Shown one piece after another: positions 52,890 to 61,152 of a DNA stretch of 64,000 bases (its first letter is position 1; each line of letters begins with the position of its first letter). The notes under the pieces were generated by a model. That model saw only the letters and a list, made by a program, of their open reading frames with translations, did not search any database and had not been told where the DNA came from. Source of the stretch: Demequina aurantiaca (GTDB taxonomy: Bacteria; Actinomycetota; Actinomycetes; Actinomycetales; Demequinaceae); the NCBI RefSeq assembly GCF_000975135.1, contig NZ_BBRF01000001.1:1056380-1120379 (forward strand). The letters are read 5' to 3'. Position numbers and translations under genes: made by a program.

Positions 52890-54146
52890 CTACGTGGCGC
52901 TTTCGCTCAAGGACGCGGCCACTGCCTCGGCGAGATTGCCTCGCGACTCCACTCGAATCGTTTCCAGTCCGAGCCAGGTGGCCATGGCACCCAACTCGGC
53001 CGCCACGGCGTCCGCGATCTCGGGGTTGCCGCGCCGGCGTGCACCCGGCACGGTGCGTTCCTCGCGCCACGATGCCAGCACCCGCAGTGTTCGCGCGCCA
53101 CGGTCCGCCTTGAGGTCGAACCTTCCCACCACCTGATCTCCCAGCAAGAACGGCAACGTGTAGTACCCGTAGACCCGCTTGGGCTCGGGCGTGTAGATCT
53201 CGATGCGGTAGGTCATGCCGAACATGCGTTCCAGGCGCGGCCGGTACCAGCAGACGGGGTCGAACGGGCTTAGCAATGCGGCTCCCGTCGCGCGCCCAGG
53301 ATCGGATGCACCGGCTGCTAGGAGTGCCCGGTCGCCCCAGCCCTCGACGTCCACCCAGTCGGCGACGCCCCTGGCCACGGCATCGGCCGCAAGTCCTTTT
53401 GCCAAGCCGGGTTTGAGTCGGAAGTGATCGGCCACGTCGCGGGGAGTGCCGATGCCCACCGCGGAGACGGCGTGGTCGAAGAGCGCCTGACGCGCCGCAT
53501 CGGGCGCGAGACCCCAGGTGCCCACGTCTGCCGGCGCGACGCCCCACCCGCGCATGGTCGAGTCGTACGTCCGCCGGAAGTGGCCGCGACGCGACGCCGC
53601 CACCTTGCCGGTGATGAACAGATGCTCGAGCGCGGACTTGACCGCGCTGTGGTCCCACCACGGGCCTGAGGCCTCCAGGCGTGGAGCGATGTGTTCCAAC
53701 CCGGCGGCGTCGAAGGGGCCGGCGGCCTCGACGCGCTCGCGGACCTGCGCGATGAGCCCGGGGTGCGCGGCCTCGATGCGTGCCTCGTTGCGCGAGCCCC
53801 AGGCCCCGGTGTCGGTCATCTTGACGTGCATCGCCGGCAGCAGCGCCAGAGGCGAGACGGACGCCTCGTGACCCCAGTGCTCGAACGCGTGCGGGGAGTG
53901 GCCGTCCGCGTCGCCCCACAGAAAGGAGTCGAGCGTGGCGCGGTCGTACGCGCCATACCGGGAGAACAGCGGCATGTAGTGGGCGCGGGCGAGCACATTG
54001 ACGCTATCGAGTTGCAGCACACCTTGGCGTCGCAGGTACTCGGCGAACTGCGCGTCGCCCACTCGGCGAGGGCTGCGTTTGCGTGCCAAGCCCTGCGCGC
54101 TCAGGAAGATTCGCCGGGCCGCGGCTGCACTCAACGTATCGGTCAC
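52890..54146 (-). CDS. ycaQ: YcaQ/AlkX-type DNA glycosylase (winged-helix, HTH_42 family)
   Basis: A 418-residue protein of the AlkZ/YcaQ family, which unhook interstrand cross-links and remove alkylated bases. The catalytic Q-x-D motif is Q45-L-D47 (VLQLDSVNVLARAHY). The C-terminal SPFDPVCWYRPRLERMFG and KRVYGYYTLPFLLGDQVVGR are family signatures. The QxD rather than QxQ form groups it with YcaQ, not with the antibiotic self-resistance enzyme AlkZ. GTG 54146 seems leaderless. Confidence 0.85.
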   Translation of the reverse strand: MTDTLSAAAARRIFLSAQGLARKRSPRRVGDAQFAEYLRRQGVLQLDSVNVLARAHYMPLFSRYGAYDRATLDSFLWGDADGHSPHAFEHWGHEASVSPLALLPAMHVKMTDTGAWGSRNEARIEAAHPGLIAQVRERVEAAGPFDAAGLEHIAPRLEASGPWWDHSAVKSALEHLFITGKVAASRRGHFRRTYDSTMRGWGVAPADVGTWGLAPDAARQALFDHAVSAVGIGTPRDVADHFRLKPGLAKGLAADAVARGVADWVDVEGWGDRALLAAGASDPGRATGAALLSPFDPVCWYRPRLERMFGMTYRIEIYTPEPKRVYGYYTLPFLLGDQVVGRFDLKADRGARTLRVLASWREERTVPGARRRGNPEIADAVAAELGAMATWLGLETIRVESRGNLAEAVAASLSESAT

Positions 54147-54152
54147 TTTGCT

Positions 54153-54158
54153 ACCCTA
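54153..54158 (-). promoter_or_regulatory. -10 element of a leaderless ycaQ promoter
   Basis: TAGGGT, six bases (AGCAAA), then the GTG start. The box is identical to that of menF. Confidence 0.6.
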
Positions 54159-54202
54159 ATCGCGGCGTCAGACACTGCGCGCGAGCGGGACTTAGAGGCG
54201 AT

Positions 54203-54232
54203 TTCACTATGCCGGCCATTCGCGTGTATTCT
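54203..54232 (+). promoter_or_regulatory. Promoter of tRNA-Thr/tRNA-Met
   Basis: TTCACT (54203-54208), 18 bases, TATTCT (54227-54232); transcription would start about five bases before tRNA-Thr. Confidence 0.5.
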
Positions 54233-54242
54233 TGTCCGGCTT

Positions 54243-54315
54243 GCCCCGATAGCTCAGTCGGTAGAGCGTTTCCATGGTAAGGAAAAGGTCCAGGGTTCGA
54301 TTCCCTGTCGGGGCT
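54243..54315 (+). tRNA. tRNA-Thr (anticodon GGT)
   Basis: 73 bases; acceptor GCCCCGA/TCGGGGC, anticodon loop ATGGTAA inside TTTCC/GGAAA, T arm CAGGG-TTCGATT-CCCTG, discriminator T. CCA not encoded. Confidence 0.95.
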
Positions 54316-54369
54316 CAGATAGATGGTTGCCGTCGCTTGAATATTCAGGCGGCGGCGAACCACTTTCAT

Positions 54370-54443
54370 GGCGGGGTAGCTCAGCTGGTTAGAGCGCACG
54401 ACTCATAATCGTGAGGTCGGGGGTTCGAGTCCCCCCCTCGCTA
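54370..54443 (+). tRNA. tRNA-Met, elongator type (anticodon CAT)
   Basis: 74 bases; anticodon arm CACGA-CTCATAA-TCGTG, T arm GGGGG-TTCGAGT-CCCCC, discriminator A. The acceptor GGCGGGG/CCTCGCT contains two G-T wobbles, including the first pair. It is not an initiator, which would have a C-A mismatch at 1-72. A lysidine-type tRNA-Ile2 with the same anticodon cannot be wholly excluded, but the Thr-Met-rpmG order favours Met. Confidence 0.9.
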
Positions 54444-54503
54444 CGCACAATGGATCCGCCGAATGTCGGTGGGTGCTGAAAACACAAGGCTAGGAGACAA
54501 AAC

Positions 54504-54668
54504 ATGGCCAAGAATGACGTCCGCCCAAAGATCACCCTCGCGTGCACCGAGTGCAAGAACCGCAACTACATCACGCGTAAGAACCGTCGTAACACCCCCG
54601 ACCGTGTTGAGCTCTCCAAGTTCTGCCCCAAGTGTGGCAAGCACACCGCTCACCGCGAGACTCGCTAG
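54504..54668 (+). CDS. rpmG: Ribosomal protein L33
   Basis: A 54-residue 50S subunit protein. It is the zinc-binding form: C14-x2-C17 (ACTEC) and C41-x2-C44 (FCPKC), with [16 protein letters not shown] between. ATG 54504 follows AGGAGA. It lies behind two tRNA genes, a usual actinobacterial arrangement, and ends in a strong terminator. A zinc-free paralogue elsewhere in the genome would be expected if zinc-limitation switching operates. Confidence 0.96.
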   Translation: MAKNDVRPKITLACTECKNRNYITRKNRRNTPDRVELSKFCPKCGKHTAHRETR

Positions 54669-54687
54669 TCTGTCGGATTCGTCAAGG

Positions 54688-54721
54688 CGCCCGTCCCCTC
54701 ATTCGAGGGGGCGGGCGTTTT
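54688..54721 (+). terminator. Terminator of rpmG
   Basis: CGCCCGTCCCCTC, loop ATTC, GAGGGGGCGGGCG (one T-G wobble) followed by TTTT: a classical intrinsic terminator. Confidence 0.88.
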
Positions 54722-54821
54722 GCGTTGGCGTAACCTCCCAGGCGGACGATGCTGTGGCCGGGTATGGGCCGAGTGGCGCCTTCGCGCCGGGGTTCCCGGG
54801 CGCCAGCGGTGACACCGTGCC

Positions 54822-55943
54822 ATGCTTATCCGCGTGCCAGATGCAGAGCCCTGTGAGAGCAACCCGACCGTAGCGGATTCTCCCTCCGTGGCCTCGCCCG
54901 CCCCGGCATCGGCCCTTGCTGAGGAAGCGGCCGTCGATGCGCGCGCTCCGGAGACGGAACGCGATGGCAGGCGCTGGTCTCGCTGGCGCCGCGCGTGGTT
55001 CGTGTTGGCAGCGCTCGCGCTGATCGCTGTGCTGGTTCCCGTCCTCGCGCGACTGTTCGGCATCGAGACCGGTCCGCTGGCCATCCTGGTGGCGCTGATG
55101 CCGTGGGTGACGGTCGCCTGCGTCGTACCGGTGGTGCTCGCCCTGGTCGCGCGGGCGTGGTGGCTGGTCGCGGCATCGGCCGCTGTCTTGGTTCTTTGTT
55201 TGATTTGGGCCGTGCCGATGTTCACGGCCCAGCACGCGCTGGGCGGCGGGGTGGTGCGGGTGGCGACCATCAATCTCACCTTTGGGCAGGCGGACGTCGA
55301 TGCCGTGGTGGAATTGGTGCGCGACCACGAGGTGAACATCCTGGCGGCGCAGGAGGTCACGCCTGAGGCCGTCGAGGCGTTGCGTGCAGCTGGTCTCGAC
55401 GACCTGCTTCCGTATTCGGAGGTGGCCGCGGAGCCTGGGGTGACCGGCACAGGACTGTGGTCGCGTTCGCCCTTGAGCAAGGCAACGACGCTGGACACGT
55501 CGGACGAGGTGGAAAAGCTGGGGGGCTACGTGTCGCAGGCGGTGAAGGCGGACGTCGACGTCGCCGGCCAGCAGCTGACCGTGTTTGCGATTCATCCCGC
55601 CGCACCGGGGCTCACCGCGCACGCAAGCTGGGACGCGGACCTGTCGCGCCTCACCGACGTACTCGCGGGCCAGAGCGGGCCCACCCTGGTACTCGGCGAC
55701 TTCAACACCACGCGTGACCATAGGGCGTTTCGCGAGATTCAGGCGCTGGGGTACGCCGATGCCGCGGACCAGGCGGGTGCGGGCTTCCTGCCCACGTTCC
55801 CGGAGGGGCGCGGCCCGTGGCCATTTGTCGCGATCGACCACGCGCTAGTCGGCCATGTGGACTTCGTGGCGACGTCCGTCAGCACCGCATCGATCCCCGG
55901 GGCGGATCACCGCATGCTGCTCGTCACCTACGGAGCGGCCTAA
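54822..55943 (+). CDS. Membrane-bound endonuclease/exonuclease/phosphatase family protein
   Basis: A 373-residue protein. A disordered acidic N-terminus (about 1-55) leads to three hydrophobic segments (about 57-76, 82-105, 110-130) and an extracytoplasmic EEP domain. Motifs: TINLTFGQAD, AAQEVT with the metal-binding glutamate, LVLGDFNTTRDH, IDHALV and GADHRMLL. Family members are nucleases, phosphodiesterases or phosphatases; the substrate cannot be told. ATG 54822 has no clear Shine-Dalgarno sequence. Confidence 0.8.
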   Translation: MLIRVPDAEPCESNPTVADSPSVASPAPASALAEEAAVDARAPETERDGRRWSRWRRAWFVLAALALIAVLVPVLARLFGIETGPLAILVALMPWVTVACVVPVVLALVARAWWLVAASAAVLVLCLIWAVPMFTAQHALGGGVVRVATINLTFGQADVDAVVELVRDHEVNILAAQEVTPEAVEALRAAGLDDLLPYSEVAAEPGVTGTGLWSRSPLSKATTLDTSDEVEKLGGYVSQAVKADVDVAGQQLTVFAIHPAAPGLTAHASWDADLSRLTDVLAGQSGPTLVLGDFNTTRDHRAFREIQALGYADAADQAGAGFLPTFPEGRGPWPFVAIDHALVGHVDFVATSVSTASIPGADHRMLLVTYGAA

Positions 55944-56003
55944 GTGGGGCGAGGCACCGGGGCACTGGGGTACCAAGCATTCGGGCTGCGCACGCGAGTT
56001 CGC

Positions 56004-56009
56004 TAGGCT
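56004..56009 (+). promoter_or_regulatory. -10 element of a leaderless hadA promoter
   Basis: TAGGCT, six bases (GGCGCC), ATG. No Shine-Dalgarno sequence is present. Confidence 0.6.
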
Positions 56010-56015
56010 GGCGCC

Positions 56016-56462
56016 ATGCCAGTGAACCCAGAAGCCGTCGGCCGCCAGTACGGCCCGTCAGAGGTGTACGAGGTGACGCGCGTGAAGATCCGCGAGTTCG
56101 CCGATGCCGTGGACGCCCGCTCCTTTGCCCACCGTGACGTGGCAGCTGCCCGTGCGGAGGGTTACGACGACCTGGTGGCGCCCAGCACCTTCGCGGTAGT
56201 CATCGCGCAGCGCGCCGAGTTCCACGTGGTGGTGGACCCCGAGGTAGGGGTCGACTTCTCCAAGGTGGTGCACGCGGACGAGCGCTTCACGCACCACCGG
56301 CCCATCGTGGCAGGCGATGAGATCACCACCACCATTCACATCGACAAGATCACGCAGCGCGCCGGCATCTCCATGGTGACCACGCGCGCCGAGTTGGCCG
56401 ATGCCGAGGGTGACCCTGTCACCACCGTGCTGTCCACCCTGGCCGTGCGAGAGGACGCCTGA
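56016..56462 (+). CDS. hadA: MaoC-like (3R)-hydroxyacyl dehydratase subunit HadA
   Basis: A 148-residue hotdog-fold protein of the FAS1-like dehydratase (HadA/HadC) type: YEVTRVKIREFADAVDA, APSTFAVVIAQRA and a hydrophobic core, without the catalytic Asp-His pair. In mycobacteria HadA forms a heterodimer with HadB and dehydrates acyl chains of FAS-II. In non-mycolate actinobacteria the role is unsettled. The stop shares one base with hadB. Confidence 0.85.
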   Translation: MPVNPEAVGRQYGPSEVYEVTRVKIREFADAVDARSFAHRDVAAARAEGYDDLVAPSTFAVVIAQRAEFHVVVDPEVGVDFSKVVHADERFTHHRPIVAGDEITTTIHIDKITQRAGISMVTTRAELADAEGDPVTTVLSTLAVREDA

Positions 56463-56893
56463 TGAGCGACGAGAACCTTCCTTCATTCGACGCGCTCGAG
56501 GTTGGTGCAGTGGTCGCCGAGCGTGAGGTCGCCTTCACCCGTGACACCCTGGTGCGCTACGCGGGCGCCTCGGGTGACTTCAACCCCATTCACTACAACG
56601 ATGTGATGGCCGAGTCCGTGGGGCTGCCGGGCGTGATCGCTCACGGCATGCTGACCATGGGCGCCGCGGCATCGGTGGTGGAGGAGTGGGCCGGGCCGGG
56701 CAACGTGGCCGACTTTCAGACGCGTTTCACACGCCCGATCCCGGTGCCGAACCCCGGCGTCGCGACCGTCGTCGTGACGGCCAAGGTGGGTGCGCTGGAC
56801 GAGGAACTGCGTACCGCGCGCATCGACGTCGTCGTGGACTTTGACGGTGTGAAGGTCCTTGGCAAGGCGCAGGCGATCGTTCCCTGCGCTTAA
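56462..56893 (+). CDS. hadB: MaoC-like dehydratase, catalytic subunit HadB
   Basis: A 143-residue R-specific hydratase/dehydratase. The hydratase motif YAGASGDFNPIHYNDVMAES with aspartate and histidine is intact, followed by PGVIAHGMLTMG. Partner of HadA by translational coupling (TGATG). The cluster rpmG-hadA-hadB-murB is a known actinobacterial order. Confidence 0.9.
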   Translation: MSDENLPSFDALEVGAVVAEREVAFTRDTLVRYAGASGDFNPIHYNDVMAESVGLPGVIAHGMLTMGAAASVVEEWAGPGNVADFQTRFTRPIPVPNPGVATVVVTAKVGALDEELRTARIDVVVDFDGVKVLGKAQAIVPCA

Positions 56894-56896
56894 CCT

Positions 56897-56937
56897 GGCG
56901 GGTGCTTCGCGTTGGTTTGGAACGGTTTGTTCCCGCC
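56897..56937. repeat. Nested inverted repeats between hadB and the purine permease
   Basis: GGCGGG (56897-56902) can pair with CCCGCC (56932-56937), and inside it GGAAC (56919-56923) with GTTCC (56929-56933), the two sharing bases. Could end the hadAB transcript or act in the permease leader. No ligand-binding RNA class recognised. Confidence 0.35.
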
Positions 56938-57011
56938 GATTGTCGAATGTCTCTAGTTGACGCGCGCACGGGCTAGTCTCCAAGCGTCGCAGCGAGGTCC
57001 CCGTTACTGCC

Positions 57012-58499
57012 ATGATTCTGACCATGGCAACTGACACCACAGATCGGCCCACGACACAGCAGTCGGGGATCAAGGGCAAACTCGACTCCTACTTTGAGAT
57101 CACCGCACGTGGCTCCTCCTTCGGTAGCGAGATCCGCGGCGGACTCACCACCTTCTTCACGATGTCCTACATCGTGGTGCTGAACCCCCTCATCATCGGT
57201 ACTGTCGCCGGCGGTGACGGCGAGTTTCTGGGTGGCGGAGACGCCCCCAACCTCGCCATGGTCGCCGCGGCCACCGCGCTCGTCGCCGGCCTGCTGAGCA
57301 TTGCCATGGGTATCTGGGCGCGCTTCCCCATCGCCCTCGCCACCGGCCTCGGCCTCAACGCGTTCGTGGCCTACGGGATCGCTTCGCGCACCGGCATGAA
57401 CTGGCCGCAGGCCATGGGTTTTGTGGTGATCGAGGGCGTACTCATCTCCATCCTGGTCCTGACCAAGTTCCGCAAGGCCGTCTTCCGTGCAGTGCCCGGG
57501 TTCCTTAAGAAGGCAATTGCCGTGGGCATCGGCCTGTTCCTGGCGTTCATTGGTCTGTGGGACGCGCGCATCATCCAGCCCGGCGCCGGTGTTCCGACGT
57601 CGTTTGGTGTCAATGGGTACATCGCCACCTGGCCCATGGTTGTCTTCGTCATTGGCCTATTCGTGGCCATCGTGTTGCTCGCCAAGAAGGTTCGCGGCGC
57701 CCTCCTGATCTCGATTGCCGTTGCCACGGTGGTCGCCGTTGCCTTCGAGTTGATCTTCAAGCTGGGCTCCTCTGTCGACAACCCCAGTGGCTGGGCGCTC
57801 GTGGAGCCCTCGCTTCCGAGCAAGATCGTCGAGGTCCCGGATCTGGGACTGGTCGGCCAGGTAGATCTCTTCGGAGGATTCACGTCACTGCCAGTCCTCA
57901 CCGCGCTGCTGCTGATCTTCTCGTTGCTGATGGCGGACTTCTTCGACACCATGGGCACCATGACGGCCATCGGCGCCGAGGCGGGCCTGAACGACGAGCA
58001 GGGCAACCCGCCGCGCTCGCAGGAGATTCTGATGGTCGACTCGCTCGGCGCGGTCGCCGGTGGACTCGGTTCGGTGTCGTCGAACACGTCCTACATTGAG
58101 TCGGCATCCGGCGTGGGCGACGGTGCCCGCACGGGTCTCGCATCCGTTGTCACCGGTCTTGGATTCCTGCTGGCGATGTTCCTCACGCCGCTATACGCGA
58201 TCGTGCCCTTTGAGGCCGCTACCCCGGTCCTTGTCGTGGTGGGCTTCCTGATGGTGACCCAGGTCGCGGACATCGACTGGAAGGACTACCGGATCGCCAT
58301 TCCGGCGTTCCTGACCTTCATCCTGATGCCGTTCGGCTACTCCATCTCGATCGGCATCGGTGTGGGATTCATCTCCTACGTCGTGCTTCAGGTCGCGACG
58401 GGCGGCACCAAGAAGGTGCACCCGCTCATGTGGGCCTCTGCGGCGGCGTTCGCCATCTACTTTGTGCTGGGTCCGATCAACGGTCTGCTCGGCAGCTAG
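57012..58499 (+). CDS. Purine permease of the NCS2/AzgA type (guanine/hypoxanthine/adenine)
   Basis: A 495-residue transporter with 12-14 helices. LDSYFEITARGSSFGSEIRGG and TFFTMSYIVVLNPLIIG at the start, DFFDTMGTMTAIGAEAGL and SSNTSYIESASGVGDGARTG in the core are typical of the AzgA/PbuG branch for purine bases with proton symport. ATG 57012 is used; ATG 57024 is a second choice. Purine base specificity is from the family. Confidence 0.9.
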   Translation: MILTMATDTTDRPTTQQSGIKGKLDSYFEITARGSSFGSEIRGGLTTFFTMSYIVVLNPLIIGTVAGGDGEFLGGGDAPNLAMVAAATALVAGLLSIAMGIWARFPIALATGLGLNAFVAYGIASRTGMNWPQAMGFVVIEGVLISILVLTKFRKAVFRAVPGFLKKAIAVGIGLFLAFIGLWDARIIQPGAGVPTSFGVNGYIATWPMVVFVIGLFVAIVLLAKKVRGALLISIAVATVVAVAFELIFKLGSSVDNPSGWALVEPSLPSKIVEVPDLGLVGQVDLFGGFTSLPVLTALLLIFSLLMADFFDTMGTMTAIGAEAGLNDEQGNPPRSQEILMVDSLGAVAGGLGSVSSNTSYIESASGVGDGARTGLASVVTGLGFLLAMFLTPLYAIVPFEAATPVLVVVGFLMVTQVADIDWKDYRIAIPAFLTFILMPFGYSISIGIGVGFISYVVLQVATGGTKKVHPLMWASAAAFAIYFVLGPINGLLGS

Positions 58500-58535
58500 G
58501 GGAGCACGCGCGACGGGCCGCGCCCAACCTATTCA

Positions 58536-59600
58536 CTACCGCTCGGGGTTGACGCGGCCGATGGTGTTGCCCTGGCGGAACTCGAGCGGGGTGAACGCGG
58601 GCTCGGGGGTCTCCCCCGCGAGTAGCGCCTTGACCTCCGCTGCCAACGCGTGGCCCTTCTTCTCGCCGTCCTGAACCACAGTGGTGAGCTCGGTGGGGGA
58701 CAACCACGGCAGGTCAAGTCCGTCGAAGCCGGTGATCGAGAGATCCTGGGGCACACGGATGTCGAGTTCACGCGCGGCGAGAAGCACGCCGGCCGCGAGT
58801 TGGTCTGACTGCACCACGAGCGCGGTGGGCCGCGACTCGTGGGACAGGGCTAGGTGGCCGGCGGCAATGCCCTCCTCGACCAGCGACTCGCGCGCGCTGA
58901 CAATGACGCACGGCTCGATGCCGGCGTCCTCAAACGCGAGCAGGCGGCGGTGGGTAGGTGCCCACGCAGAATCCTCGAAGTCCTCGAGCGAGCGCAATGA
59001 AGTCTCAAGCCGCGGCGCGATCGGCAGCGTGACGGTGCCAATGCGCTCGTGGCCTAGGTCCTGGAGTCGCTTGATGAGGTCTACGGTCGCGGGGCCATCG
59101 TCGATGGTCACCACACCAGCACCAGCGGGGGGTGGGCCGTCCATGACGACGATCGGGATGCCGCGCTTGCGCAGAATCTCCAGCGCAGGCTCGTCGTGAT
59201 CGCGAACGCGCAGGAGCACGGCGGCGTCCATGGGGGCGGTCTCGAGCAGTGAGTTTTCCTCGGGGATGCCAGACGGCGACGTGAGTAGCAGCACGCCGAG
59301 CCCCATGTCGCCCAGGTCGGAGATCAGGCCGTCCATGATCTGCAGGATCAGCGGTGCGCGGAAGGCGAGCGTGAGAGAGTCGTGAATGACGACGCCCACC
59401 ACATGCGAGCGGCCGGACCGCAGCGCACGGCCCGCAGCGGAGGGACCGCCGTATTCGAGCTCGGCAGCAGCCTTCTCTACGCGCGCCTTCATCTCCGGGG
59501 AGATGGGACCCGCGCCGGAGTAGCTGAGAGAGACCGTGGAAAGCGATACCCCGGCCTTTGCCGCGACATCGGCCATGGTGGGACGGCCATTCTTAGCCAT
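58536..59600 (-). CDS. LacI-family transcriptional regulator
   Basis: A 354-residue regulator. Helix-turn-helix PTMADVAAKAGVSLSTVSLSY and hinge helix (SAAGRALRSGRSHVVGVVI) precede a periplasmic-binding-protein-like effector domain with a final TGFDGLDLPWLSP. ATG 59600 with AGGAGG. Divergent from an MFS gene with a palindrome between, so it may control that transporter and itself. Effector unknown. Confidence 0.9.
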   Translation of the reverse strand: MAKNGRPTMADVAAKAGVSLSTVSLSYSGAGPISPEMKARVEKAAAELEYGGPSAAGRALRSGRSHVVGVVIHDSLTLAFRAPLILQIMDGLISDLGDMGLGVLLLTSPSGIPEENSLLETAPMDAAVLLRVRDHDEPALEILRKRGIPIVVMDGPPPAGAGVVTIDDGPATVDLIKRLQDLGHERIGTVTLPIAPRLETSLRSLEDFEDSAWAPTHRRLLAFEDAGIEPCVIVSARESLVEEGIAAGHLALSHESRPTALVVQSDQLAAGVLLAARELDIRVPQDLSITGFDGLDLPWLSPTELTTVVQDGEKKGHALAAEVKALLAGETPEPAFTPLEFRQGNTIGRVNPER

Positions 59601-59612
59601 GAATTCCTCCTG

Positions 59613-59625
59613 GAAGCGTTGCTTC
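59613..59625. promoter_or_regulatory. Candidate operator of the LacI-type regulator
   Basis: GAAGC-GTT-GCTTC is a short palindrome just upstream of the regulator's ribosome-binding site in the 147-base divergent gap. Its position fits autorepression. Confidence 0.5.
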
Positions 59626-59747
59626 GTTTAGACTATCGGTGAACAAGGCACGCGTACCCCGTATGTTCGGAACGCGCCGCGGTACCGCCGACGTTGGCCC
59701 AGAGCCCACGTACGTGCGAGCGGGTTCGCCTTCAGGAGTTACACACC

Positions 59748-61124
59748 ATGGTCCTCATGACTGATTTTGCGCCCACTAACGAGCCCTCGCGCTCACGGGT
59801 GAAGTACGCGCGCGCCGGCGTGCTGTCCCTCTTTGCACTCATGGGCGCCATGTCCGCGACGCTGCTCTCACGCATGCCCTCGATGCGCGATGGTCTAGGA
59901 GTCAGTTCGTCGGAACTGGCGACGCTCATCATCTTCGGTGCGGCCGGCGCCCTCTGCGCGCTCGCGGTTACGGGCTGGTCCGTCGCGCGCTTCGGCACCC
60001 GCAAGGTGCTGTGGTGGTCGAGCTTCTCCTACCTGGTCGCCATCTTCGCGGTGGGTATCGCGACGGCAAACGCTGTACCGTGGCTCTTCGCCGCGGGCTA
60101 CTTCTTTGTCTCCGTGTCCTTCGCCTTCACCAACGTGGCGATGAACGCCGAGGCCGCCGAGGTCGAGCGACGTATGGAGCGCGCCATCATGCCGCAGTTC
60201 CACGCGGCATTCTCCGTGGGAGTCGCGCTCGGACTCGGAGCGGGCGCATTGGTCTCCCACATGGGTGTCGGAGTCCTGTGGCACTTCATCGCGGCCGGAA
60301 TCATCCTGACAGCGATTCGACTGGGCGTGATTCCCATGGCCGTCCTGGACGGCGTCGCCAAACCGGCGGAACCCGGCACCAGCATCGGCGGGCCTTTTGC
60401 CACCGCAAAGAACGAGTTCAAGGAGCGCCGCGTCGTCCTGATCGGGTTCATCATCTTCGCGGCGTCGATGACGGAGATGATTGCCGCGCAGTGGATGGCC
60501 CTGTCCGTCGTAGACGACTTTGGCCGCAATGAGGCTGTTGGCGACGTCATCTACTGGGTCTTCGTCGTGTCGATGGTGACCGTGCGCTGGTTCGGCGCCC
60601 CCATCATCGGCAAGCTCGGACGCGTCAAGAGTTTGCGCATCGCCGCGATTTCCGTTGTCATCGGCATCCTGTTGTTCGCCTTCGCGCCCGTGTTCTGGCT
60701 CATCCCGGTTGCTGCTGTCTTCTGGGGAATGGGTGCAGCGCTGGGGGCGCCCATCGGCTTCTCCGCCGCTGCGGACGAGCCCAAGCACGCCGCGGCTCGC
60801 TTGGCCGCTGTCGCCTCCTTCTCCACGATTGCCGGGCTCGTTGTCCCGCCGCTCGTGGGTCAGCTCGCCGAGTTCATTCCGCTGCGGGAGGCCATGCTCG
60901 TGGTGATCATCGCATCGGTCACGTCCTTTGTGCTCGCACGTTCCGTCAGGCGAGGCGGTAGCCTCTTCCGCAGCCGTCGCGCCATGGAGCGCCAACTGGG
61001 CGCCGCCGTGGTGCGAAGCGACGAGGCCCAGACCGGCGGCAATGCCGCCGTATCGCTCGAGGGAACGCTTGACGAGGGGCCGCCCGCCAAGGGTGCTGAT
61101 TCGGCCGTCGCCTCGCGCAAGTAG
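59748..61124 (+). CDS. MFS transporter (YbjJ-like) next to the LacI regulator
   Basis: A 458-residue 12-helix major facilitator. SATLLSRMPSMRDGLGVSSSEL and the loop WSVARFGTRKVLW are seen, with a hydrophilic C-terminal tail of about 60 residues. I use ATG 59748, ten bases after CAGGAG; ATG 59757 is also possible, while a frame from 59694 extends upstream of the site. Similar proteins are annotated as sugar or drug exporters, and the substrate is unknown. Confidence 0.82.
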   Translation: MVLMTDFAPTNEPSRSRVKYARAGVLSLFALMGAMSATLLSRMPSMRDGLGVSSSELATLIIFGAAGALCALAVTGWSVARFGTRKVLWWSSFSYLVAIFAVGIATANAVPWLFAAGYFFVSVSFAFTNVAMNAEAAEVERRMERAIMPQFHAAFSVGVALGLGAGALVSHMGVGVLWHFIAAGIILTAIRLGVIPMAVLDGVAKPAEPGTSIGGPFATAKNEFKERRVVLIGFIIFAASMTEMIAAQWMALSVVDDFGRNEAVGDVIYWVFVVSMVTVRWFGAPIIGKLGRVKSLRIAAISVVIGILLFAFAPVFWLIPVAAVFWGMGAALGAPIGFSAAADEPKHAAARLAAVASFSTIAGLVVPPLVGQLAEFIPLREAMLVVIIASVTSFVLARSVRRGGSLFRSRRAMERQLGAAVVRSDEAQTGGNAAVSLEGTLDEGPPAKGADSAVASRK

Positions 61125-61140
61125 CACCGCTCACGACGGA

Positions 61141-61146
61141 TACGCT
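61141..61146 (+). promoter_or_regulatory. -10 element of a leaderless murB promoter
   Basis: TACGCT, six bases (GGCGTC), ATG 61153. Confidence 0.6.
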
Positions 61147-61152
61147 GGCGTC

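Noticed and set aside
56957..56979. TTGACG/TAGTCT as a promoter of the purine permease
   Set aside because: The spacer is only 11 bases, too short for a sigma-70-type promoter.
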